From positions 1 through 6,994 of the forward strand of contig DRKO01000365.1 of the NCBI GenBank assembly GCA_011051745.1: a DNA stretch of 6,994 nt, written 5' to 3'. Below the pieces are notes generated by a model that searched no databases, had not been told where the DNA came from, and saw nothing but the letters and a program-made list of their open reading frames with translations. A program made the position numbers and the translations under genes. Of the stretch, positions 1-4,241 are shown piece after piece (positions within the stretch are counted from its first letter, which is position 1; each line of letters begins with the position of its first letter). The DNA is from Chloroflexota bacterium. Its GTDB lineage: Bacteria; Chloroflexota; Anaerolineae; Aggregatilineales; UBA3940.

Positions 1-473
1 AAGATGGTCTGGCGAGCCGTCCCCTCATGAACAAAGCCGCACTTCTCATAAGCCCGGATGGCACGCCGGTTAAACGAGAACACCCACAGGTAAACGCGGT
101 TGAGATTCACCTCGTCAAAGGCAAAGCGGAGGACGATCCGCGTCGCATCGGAGCCATATCCCCGGCCCCAGTATTCTTTCTCGCCGATGACAATACCAAA
201 CTCAGCGCTCCGGTTCTTCTGGCTGATGCCGAACAGGCTACAGTTACCGATCAGGCGATCATCCGCCAGTGTGCGGATGCTGAAGTGAAAGGCATCCTTG
301 CTCCTGGACGCCTGCTCGTACCATGCCTCCTCGGCCTCGTCCGTGAGGGGCACAACGGGATCAACCCCCAGCCAGCGCTGGACCTCGTAATCCCGAAACC
401 AGCGCTTAAAAGCGGGTAGATCGTCCCTCTGAAGGTGCGTCAGGCGGACCAGTTCCCCCTCAAAGAGGTTCAT
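1..473 (-). CDS. GNAT-family N-acetyltransferase (RimJ/RimL-like), 3' end cut by window edge
   Basis: This frame is open from an ATG at 473 to the left edge, giving 157 residues without a stop; RimL-type proteins are usually about 170-190 residues, so little is missing. It begins MNLFEGELVRLTHLQRDDLP, the usual N-terminal strand of RimJ/RimL-like enzymes. The acetyl-CoA pyrophosphate-binding signature is clear at residues 97-112 (GEKEYWGRGYGSDATR, with the R/Q-x-x-G-x-G core). The C-terminal motif NRRAIRAYEKCGFVHEGTAR (135-154) is typical of the family. Such enzymes transfer acetyl from acetyl-CoA to an amine, either a protein N-terminus or a small molecule; the substrate cannot be read from sequence. 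The start is supported by GGAGG four bases upstream. Its ATG overlaps the stop of the upstream DUF1385 gene (ATGA), so translational coupling is likely. It appears to be the fourth gene of the minus-strand cluster. Confidence 0.93.
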   Translation of the reverse strand, partial: MNLFEGELVRLTHLQRDDLPAFKRWFRDYEVQRWLGVDPVVPLTDEAEEAWYEQASRSKDAFHFSIRTLADDRLIGNCSLFGISQKNRSAEFGIVIGEKEYWGRGYGSDATRIVLRFAFDEVNLNRVYLWVFSFNRRAIRAYEKCGFVHEGTARQTI

Positions 474-1384
474 TTTGCCTCCGCAGGCAGGGCTTCCGTG
501 CCGGGTAGAGGCAAATCCTCGGCGGCGAGAACGCGCTTCAGGGCGGCGATGCCGACCTCCAGCATATCGGGAGACGGCTCGCGCGTGGTCAGCTTCTGTA
601 GCGCCAGTTGCGGCCAGACGAGCACCCGCACAAGCGGATTGGTGATGTGGCGGGCCATGAAGCGGATATACTCATAGGCCACCCCCGCAACGACGGGGAT
701 CAGGACGATCCGCGACGCCAGACGGACGAAGATATTCGGACGGCCCAGCAAGGCGAAGATCAGCACCGAAATGACCACCACCACCAGCAGGAAACCCGTC
801 CCACAGCGGGGGTGCTCGAGCGGGTAGCGGGCCACTGACTCAGGCGTCAGGGGAGCGCCATCCTCATAGGCGTTGATCGTTTTGTGCTCCGCACCGTGAT
901 AGGCAAACACCCGCTGAATATCGGACAGGCGGCCAATGAGCCAGATGTATCCGATCACGAGGGCCAGACGGATAACCCCCTCAATGATGTTGCCGACGAG
1001 CGCCGACTCAAGGCCCGTCAGGGTGTGCAGTCCGTCGGCAACCGCTGCCGGAATCAGGAAGAAAAGCCCCACCGCGACGGCCAGCGAAAAGAGGATCGTC
1101 CCCCAGGCAACCGGCCCGTTGAACTCGGCTTCCTCCCCCAGTGCCACATCGGCGGAAAAGGACAGTGCCCGCATCCCCAGCCCCAGCGAATCCCAGAGCA
1201 GGCCCAGCCCCCGCACAAAGGGAATCCGGCTCCACGTGCCCCTGTAGAGCGGCGAGTTAATCGGCTCCTCGTGGATGACGATCTCCCCCTCCTGATTACG
1301 GACGGCAACGGCAACCGACCGGCTGCCGCGCATCATCACGCCCTCGATAACGGCCTGCCCGCCGTAATTAAACTGTTGTGGCAT
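470..1384 (-). CDS. yqhQ: DUF1385 family membrane protein (YqhQ-like)
   Basis: A 304-residue protein of the DUF1385/YqhQ family, whose biochemical role is not established; older annotations call it a predicted metal-dependent enzyme. Family hallmarks seen here are the N-terminal YGGQAVIEGVMMRG (residues 7-20), FAYHGAEHKTINAYE (160-174), HPRCGTGFLL (191-200) and the closing QKLTTREPSPDMLEVGIAALK region. Likely membrane segments lie at about 93-115, 133-151, 196-214 and 224-240, so it is probably an inner-membrane protein with His/Cys/Glu clusters near the membrane face. I chose the ATG at 1384 because a GAGGA lies nine bases upstream and homologues begin shortly before YGGQAVIEGVMMRG. An in-frame GTG at 1483 would add 33 residues and overlap the ruvC stop, but its only Shine-Dalgarno abuts the codon. 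It lies downstream of ruvC and overlaps the acetyltransferase start. Confidence 0.93.
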   Translation of the reverse strand: MPQQFNYGGQAVIEGVMMRGSRSVAVAVRNQEGEIVIHEEPINSPLYRGTWSRIPFVRGLGLLWDSLGLGMRALSFSADVALGEEAEFNGPVAWGTILFSLAVAVGLFFLIPAAVADGLHTLTGLESALVGNIIEGVIRLALVIGYIWLIGRLSDIQRVFAYHGAEHKTINAYEDGAPLTPESVARYPLEHPRCGTGFLLVVVVISVLIFALLGRPNIFVRLASRIVLIPVVAGVAYEYIRFMARHITNPLVRVLVWPQLALQKLTTREPSPDMLEVGIAALKRVLAAEDLPLPGTEALPAEAK

Positions 1385-1393
1385 TGCTTTATA

Positions 1394-1398
1394 TCCTC
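1394..1398 (-). promoter_or_regulatory. Ribosome binding site deciding the DUF1385 start
   Basis: GAGGA on the minus strand sits nine bases upstream of the ATG at 1384. It favours this start over the in-frame GTG at 1483, whose SD-like GAGGA directly touches the start codon. Confidence 0.65.
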
Positions 1399-1479
1399 GC
1401 TGCTCTGTAATTTCTTGAGCCGGATTGTAGCGACCGGCGAGATCAACCGCAAACAGCGGCCCGGTGGCAGCCCCCCGCC

Positions 1480-1974
1480 TCACTCCTCAAAGAGTTGCTG
1501 GTAGCGGGCCGTGTGCAGATGCGTGATCCCGACTGCGAGCGCGTCGGCGGCATCGTCCGGGCGGGGAATCTCATCCAGATTAAGCAGCAGGCGCACCATC
1601 TCCTGAACCTGCATCTTGGGCGCATTGCCGTACCCGGCCACCGCCTGTTTGATCGAGGCTGGCGTATACTCGGCAATGGCGAGCCCGCAATCGGCAAGGG
1701 CCAGCATCGTCACGCCGCGCGCCTGCCCGACGTTCATGGCGGTGGTGACGTTACGCCCGAAGAGCAGCTTCTCGATGGCGGCGCTGGAGGGCTGATACTC
1801 CTCAACCAGCGCCCGCACGTCCCGGTAAATCTGCTGGAGGCGCCTGGCGACCTCCTCACCGGCTGGCGTCGTGATCACGCCGTAGGCTACCGCTTCAATG
1901 TCTCCATCTTCCCGTTCGCGCACCAGCCCATAACCGGTGATCGCGATGCCGGGGTCAATCCCAAGAACAACCAT
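1480..1974 (-). CDS. ruvC: Crossover junction endodeoxyribonuclease RuvC
   Basis: RuvC resolves Holliday junctions by paired Mg2+-dependent nicks, normally together with the RuvAB branch-migration motor. The 164-residue product has the usual family length and starts MVVLGIDPGIAITGYGL. The four catalytic acids are all present: D7 in GIDPG, E68 in AIEKLLFGRN, and D141 and D144 in PDDAADALAVGITH. The N77/Q84 region (TTAMNVGQARGV) and the basic YGNAPKMQVQEMV segment also match. The ATG at 1974 starts directly at the first catalytic strand and has a GGTGGAG just upstream, spaced a little tightly. The gene follows yebC after 87 bases, a common bacterial order. The usual ruvA/ruvB neighbours are missing and a DUF1385 gene follows instead, so ruvAB must be elsewhere if present. 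Confidence 0.97.
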   Translation of the reverse strand: MVVLGIDPGIAITGYGLVREREDGDIEAVAYGVITTPAGEEVARRLQQIYRDVRALVEEYQPSSAAIEKLLFGRNVTTAMNVGQARGVTMLALADCGLAIAEYTPASIKQAVAGYGNAPKMQVQEMVRLLLNLDEIPRPDDAADALAVGITHLHTARYQQLFEE

Positions 1975-1994
1975 ATCTCTCCACCGGGAAACAA

Positions 1995-2024
1995 CAGGGC
2001 GGACTCGTGAAGCCGTCCGCCCTG
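1995..2024 (-). terminator. Hairpin between yebC and ruvC, terminator-like or attenuator
   Basis: A perfect 10-bp stem (CAGGGCGGAC at 1995-2004 with GTCCGCCCTG at 2015-2024) encloses a 10-base loop. On the minus-strand transcript the stem is followed at once by TTGTTT, a short imperfect U-run, and the ruvC ribosome binding site starts about ten bases later. Only about 20 bases separate stem and ruvC ATG, leaving no room for a promoter. ruvC therefore depends on read-through or on a promoter inside the end of yebC. Two more dyads lie beside it: the palindrome CTCATATGAG (2025-2034) and an almost perfect dyad at 2031-2048. Partial termination is inference. Confidence 0.55.
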
Positions 2025-2061
2025 CTCATATGAGAGGAAATTCCCTCACCCGCCGCCCGAT

Positions 2062-2820
2062 CTACCCGGCGGCTGCCTCGAAGGACTTCATCAACTCATC
2101 CGTGACGTTCAGATTGGAGTAGACCATCTGAGTGTCATCCAGGTCCTCAAGCTGCTCGATAACGTTCATGACCTTCATCGCAGCTTCCGGGTCGAGGTCT
2201 ACCGGCGTCTTTGGGACCCAGTCGAGACGGGCTTCCTCGATCTCGATCCCCGCTTCCCCCAGAGCCTCCCGCACGGCCTGAAGGCTCTCGCGCGGGGTGA
2301 AGATTTCGATCAGGTCTTCAGCATCCACGACATCTTCCGCTCCGGCCTCGGCGGCCACGAGGAAGACCTCCTCGTACTCATACTTCTCCGCCGAAACGGT
2401 GATGTACCCCTTCTGTTCAAACTGCCAGCCCACCGAGCCGGGTTCAGCCATCGTCCCGCCGTTGCGGCTCAGAACGTGCTTGATCTCGGCGATTGTACGG
2501 TTGCGATTATCGGTCGCCACCTCGACAAGCAGGGCCACCCCGTGAGGCGCGTAAGCCTCGTAGGTAACCTCTTCGATCTGCTCGGCGCCTTTGAGTTCGC
2601 CCGTGCCGCGTTTGATCGCCCGCTCGATATTCTCCTTGGGCATATTGGCCGCTCTGGCACGCTCGACCGCCAGACGCAGGGTGAAGTTCGCCTCCGGGTC
2701 TCCTCCCTGTCGGGCCGCTATCGTGATCTCGCGGGCCAGACGGGTGAAGATTTTGCCTCGCTTGGCATCGTTGGCAGCCTTCTTACGCTTAATAGTTGAC
2801 CATTTACTATGACCGGACAT
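2062..2820 (-). CDS. yebC: YebC/PmpR family (TACO1-like) protein
   Basis: A full-length (252 residues, family usual about 240-250) YebC-family protein. The N-terminal signature MSGHSKWSTIKRKKAANDAKRGKIF is nearly invariant in the family, followed by the helical LAREITIAARQGGDP and the ARAANMPKENIERAIKRGTGE motif (about 57-77). The middle has YEAYAPHGVALLVEVATDNRNRT and the conserved VFxQKG-like GSVGWQFEQKGYI. Members have been described as DNA-binding regulators (PmpR in Pseudomonas) and, more generally, as relatives of the mitochondrial translation activator TACO1 with a role at the ribosome. Which applies here cannot be told from sequence. The start is supported by AAGGGAAGG just upstream. 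The gene leads the minus-strand cluster and has its own extended -10 promoter about 80 bases upstream. Confidence 0.97.
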   Translation of the reverse strand: MSGHSKWSTIKRKKAANDAKRGKIFTRLAREITIAARQGGDPEANFTLRLAVERARAANMPKENIERAIKRGTGELKGAEQIEEVTYEAYAPHGVALLVEVATDNRNRTIAEIKHVLSRNGGTMAEPGSVGWQFEQKGYITVSAEKYEYEEVFLVAAEAGAEDVVDAEDLIEIFTPRESLQAVREALGEAGIEIEEARLDWVPKTPVDLDPEAAMKVMNVIEQLEDLDDTQMVYSNLNVTDELMKSFEAAAG

Positions 2821-2899
2821 TGCCTTCCCTTAGATATAATCCGTAAACCATGCATGGCCGCCCATACACAGTTTGAGAATATCCCCTTTTTGCATTCCG

Positions 2900-2908
2900 A
2901 TTATACCA
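2900..2908 (-). promoter_or_regulatory. Extended -10 promoter for the yebC cluster
   Basis: On the minus strand the sequence reads TGGTATAAT, a perfect TATAAT with the TGn extension. The -35 position (TTTATG, 17-base spacer) is a poor match, as is common for extended -10 promoters. Transcription would start near 2893, giving a leader of about 70 nt before the yebC ATG. Confidence 0.7.
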
Positions 2909-2961
2909 TACTCAGCCCCTGCCATAAATCCGGCCAGAGGGGCAAATGCCCGGCATGGAGG

Positions 2962-2995
2962 GCAGGGAGAGAGGCGTCCCTCTCCCCGTCCCTGC
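2962..2995. repeat. G+C-rich interrupted hairpin
   Basis: GCAGGGA (2962-2968) pairs with TCCCTGC (2989-2995). Inside it GAGAGG (2969-2974) pairs with CCTCTC (2979-2984) around a CGTC loop, leaving a four-base bulge on the right arm. An alternative fold pairs GGGAGAG with CTCTCCC. No U-tract follows on either strand, so a terminator is not well supported. It lies upstream of the yebC promoter and directly left of the CTTCAC array; its role is unknown. Confidence 0.5.
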
Positions 2996-3000
2996 AGTTT

Positions 3001-3043
3001 CTTCACAAGGTTTTCACAAAGCTTTCCACAAAGCTTCACGAGA
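3001..3043. repeat. Four tandem CTTCAC/CACAA-type repeats spaced 10-12 bp
   Basis: CTTCACAAGG (3001), TTTTCACAAAGC (3011), CTTTCCACAAAGC (3022) and CTTCACGAG (3034) form an imperfect direct-repeat array. The CAC cores begin at 3004, 3015, 3027 and 3037, about one helical turn apart, so all copies face the same side of the DNA. The last copy covers the expected -35 position of the extended -10 element at 3059-3067. The hexamer CTTCAC recurs as a dyad at 3159-3176. The array resembles a regulator binding site; some copies resemble weak DnaA boxes (7 of 9 at best). The binding protein is unknown. Confidence 0.55.
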
Positions 3044-3058
3044 AAACCGCCTAGTTCA

Positions 3059-3067
3059 TGCTAAAAT
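3059..3067 (+). promoter_or_regulatory. Candidate extended -10 promoter toward the STAS-like gene (distal)
   Basis: TGCTAAAAT is an extended -10 with 5 of 6 matches to TATAAT. The -35 region lacks a consensus but is occupied by the last copy of the CTTCAC repeat array, which would suit an activator-dependent or repressed promoter. A transcript from about 3074 would carry the hairpins at 3113-3176 in a long leader of roughly 270 nt. Confidence 0.4.
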
Positions 3068-3112
3068 ATAGGTGAGAATTCCCCAAGACTTCTCATCCCT
3101 ATCCTCACCCCA

Positions 3113-3163
3113 TGAAGGGCGCGGTGTATTATGGCCCCCATCATAATGCAACCGCGCCCTTCA
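3113..3163. repeat. Long perfect hairpin (13-bp stem plus inner stem)
   Basis: TGAAGGGCGCGGT (3113-3125) is exactly complementary to ACCGCGCCCTTCA (3151-3163). Inside it ATTATG (3128-3133) pairs with CATAAT (3142-3147) around GCCCCCAT, and the joints can pair further with a single bulged A, giving about 21 pairs in all. No U-tract follows on either strand, so this is not a standard terminator. It may be a structured leader, a palindromic repeat-family member or a strong protein-binding dyad. Confidence 0.7.
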
Positions 3164-3176
3164 CATTGTTGTGAAG
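3159..3176. promoter_or_regulatory. Perfect dyad CTTCAC-N6-GTGAAG overlapping the long hairpin
   Basis: Six-base arms with a six-base centre (ATTGTT) make an operator-like palindrome about 32 bases upstream of the extended -10 at 3208-3216. Its left arm shares five bases with the right arm of the 3113-3163 hairpin, so as RNA the two folds exclude each other. The half-site CTTCAC is the same word as in the 3001-3043 array. Confidence 0.5.
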
Positions 3177-3207
3177 ACACCCTCCCGCTTTCGCCCCCAC
3201 CAAAGCG

Positions 3208-3216
3208 TGGTATCAT
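3208..3216 (+). promoter_or_regulatory. Candidate extended -10 promoter of the STAS-like gene (proximal)
   Basis: TGGTATCAT matches an extended -10 (TATCAT, 5 of 6) and is very like the yebC element TGGTATAAT. No good -35 is seen. The start would fall near 3223, followed by a small CAGGG/CCCTG hairpin at 3221-3241 and about 120 nt of leader. Confidence 0.45.
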
Positions 3217-3343
3217 AACCCAGGGCAGAGCAATGACCCTGTGACAGGTTCAGCGCATCTCTTCCCTCCACGTGACTCTCAGGGGATGTCGCCCATGCGG
3301 GAAAAGCCAGCGGCATCTTCAAGTGTCCATCCGGGCGTGGCTG

Positions 3344-3985
3344 ATGACAGAGACCAAGTCAGGCAAGCAGGAAACAGGAACCCTCGAGAGCAAACTCCAC
3401 AGGCCGGGGGTGATCATCTACCAGGCCAGAGGGACGCTCTCAGAGGAAAGCATTGAGAAGTGGCGCGAGGAGCTGGGGAAGTTCTTCAAAGAGAACGCCA
3501 AACGAGGAGCCTGCGGCGTCCTGATTGACGCCTGCGAAGTGGAAATGCTTTCCGTTGAGGCGCTCGACCTGCTGATGGAGATCATTTCCGATCCGGGGGA
3601 GTTCGTCGGGGAGGTGCGGACTCGCTTTGCGCTGGTCGGCGTCCGGCCCTTCACTCAGCGATTTCTCCGCCAGGCATTGCCCCTGACACCCATCAAGCAT
3701 GTTCGAGCCCGCTTCTTCCACGAGGTGGCCGAGCAGGAGGCGCTGGCCTGGCTTCAGGCGATGGTCGCCTCAGCAGACGACCTTCCAGAGACAACGAAGG
3801 AGAAGCCAGCCTCCCCGGAACAGAAGCCCTCCGACGGAAAGACCGGGAAGCCCCCTGCTCCAGAGAAAGCCGCCGGGCCAGCCGCCCGTCTCTTCGGCCA
3901 AAGGCGCAAGCCCGATCGGAAAAAGTCTCCGACGCCACAGAAGCAAAAAGCGACGAAGTCTGCACCCTCAACCCGGAAAGACTGA
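3344..3985 (+). CDS. STAS/SpoIIAA-like domain protein with basic Lys/Pro-rich tail (unassigned)
   Basis: I do not recognise this protein with certainty. Residues 20-140 (213-residue version) follow the STAS/SpoIIAA pattern: a strand and turn GVIIYQARGTLS (22-33), a charged helix (34-53), a strand plus helix GVLIDACEVEMLSVEALDLLMEII (58-81), a strand TRFALVGVRP (93-102), a helix and a final EQEALAWLQAM helix. STAS domains act in anti-sigma antagonism and related signalling. By eye the phosphorylated Ser of the DSSG motif is not kept (MLSVEAL here), so partner switching is uncertain. From about 142 the chain is low-complexity and rich in Lys, Pro, Glu and Ser, ending strongly basic; it is likely disordered and could bind nucleic acid or membrane. 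The start is unsure: ATG 3344 lacks a clear ribosome site, and an in-frame GTG at 3272 would add 24 residues that look non-coding. It is a single-gene unit with a terminator after it. Confidence 0.6.
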   Translation: MTETKSGKQETGTLESKLHRPGVIIYQARGTLSEESIEKWREELGKFFKENAKRGACGVLIDACEVEMLSVEALDLLMEIISDPGEFVGEVRTRFALVGVRPFTQRFLRQALPLTPIKHVRARFFHEVAEQEALAWLQAMVASADDLPETTKEKPASPEQKPSDGKTGKPPAPEKAAGPAARLFGQRRKPDRKKSPTPQKQKATKSAPSTRKD

Positions 3986-3994
3986 GCGGACATA

Positions 3995-4031
3995 AGGCCC
4001 CCTGCTCCCGGAGGGCTTCAGGCCCGTTTTT
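3995..4031 (+). terminator. Probable rho-independent terminator after the STAS-like gene
   Basis: A G+C-rich segment begins ten bases after the TGA. Several pairings are possible: AAGGCCC with GGGCTT (one bulge), CCCT with AGGG, or GGGC-TTCAG-GCCC. It ends with CG then TTTTT at 4027-4031. The hairpin is not clean but the position and T-run fit. Confidence 0.55.
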
Positions 4032-4114
4032 CGTGGAAGCCCCCGACATAGAAAAGTAGCCAGCGCTTCCGATGGGCAAACCCGGCTTCCAGGCCCCAGA
4101 CACCCTGTGACATT

Positions 4115-4124
4115 CGGGCGCCCG
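4115..4124. promoter_or_regulatory. 10-base palindrome upstream of the pckA promoter
   Basis: CGGGCGCCCG is a perfect palindrome centred about 21 bases upstream of the -35 box. The location suits an operator, but such a G+C-only palindrome can arise by chance in this background. Confidence 0.25.
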
Positions 4125-4140
4125 CTGCGCTCCACGTTCA

Positions 4141-4169
4141 TTGATCACTTCCCTGACAAGGGGTATACT
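4141..4169 (+). promoter_or_regulatory. Sigma70-type promoter of pckA
   Basis: TTGATC (4141-4146) and TATACT (4164-4169) are separated by exactly 17 bases, matching the -35 in 4 of 6 and the -10 in 5 of 6 positions. Transcription would begin near 4176, giving a leader of about 65 nt. That leader contains a small hairpin (AGGAG-GCTG-CTCCT, 4188-4201) that hides an AGGAGG with no start codon in range. Confidence 0.7.
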
Positions 4170-4232
4170 ACCTGACCAGTAACGAGGAGGAGGCTGCTCC
4201 TACCATAGTACCCTTATCATACATGCGGGGAT

Positions 4233-4237
4233 GGAGG
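4233..4237 (+). promoter_or_regulatory. Ribosome binding site of pckA
   Basis: GGAGG four bases before the ATG at 4242. The same GGAGG-N4-ATG arrangement is used by the acetyltransferase at 473. ATGs at 4223 and 4231 are out of frame. Confidence 0.75.
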
Positions 4238-4241
4238 CACC

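Larger units (their letters stand above)
2821..3343. other. Divergent intergenic region rich in dyads and repeats
   Basis: These 523 bases between yebC (-) and the STAS-like gene (+) hold no gene I can support. From left to right they contain the yebC ribosome binding site, a 10-base palindrome CCATGCATGG (2848-2857) in the yebC leader, the yebC promoter (2900-2908), and a hairpin-forming G+C block (2962-2995). Then come a phased CTTCAC/CACAA array (3001-3043), an extended -10 element (3059-3067), smaller dyads near 3073-3109, a 13-bp stem hairpin (3113-3163) with an overlapping dyad (3159-3176), and a second extended -10 (3208-3216). Last is a weak CAGGG/CCCTG hairpin (3221-3241). Short open frames on either strand here look random and lack ribosome binding sites. 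Confidence 0.7.

Noticed and set aside
1385..1483. A longer DUF1385 protein starting at GTG 1483 with a 4-base overlap with ruvC
   Set aside because: The only SD-like GAGGA abuts the GTG, the extra 33 residues do not look conserved, and ATG 1384 has a well-placed GAGGA just before the family's conserved start.
884..1504. A 206-residue plus-strand frame opposite the DUF1385 gene
   Set aside because: It is antisense to a gene with clear family motifs, and its composition is typical of a shadow frame.
2835..2840. A plus-strand TATAAT just left of the yebC start
   Set aside because: There is no -35 match or TGn extension on that strand, and it lies in the yebC ribosome binding region; the hexamer is probably coincidental.
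2830..3039. A 69-residue minus-strand frame with an N-terminal KLCGKLCENLVKKL repeat
   Set aside because: The repeat merely reflects the CTTCAC DNA array; the frame spans the yebC promoter and has no ribosome binding site.
3001..3043. A replication origin, because of CACA-type repeats resembling DnaA boxes
   Set aside because: The best copy matches TTATCCACA in only 7 of 9 positions. There is no clear A+T-rich unwinding element, and no dnaA, dnaN or other origin-linked gene is nearby. A transcription-factor array fits better.
3061..3270. A tRNA or known small structured RNA (tmRNA, SRP RNA, 6S RNA)
   Set aside because: I found no T-loop consensus, CCA end, SRP tetraloop helix or tmRNA features; only generic hairpins are visible.
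3693..4148. A 151-residue minus-strand open frame over the STAS-like gene and its downstream spacer
   Set aside because: It is opposite a better-supported coding frame, is Arg/Ser/Pro-rich as expected of a shadow frame in G+C-rich DNA, and has no recognisable motif.
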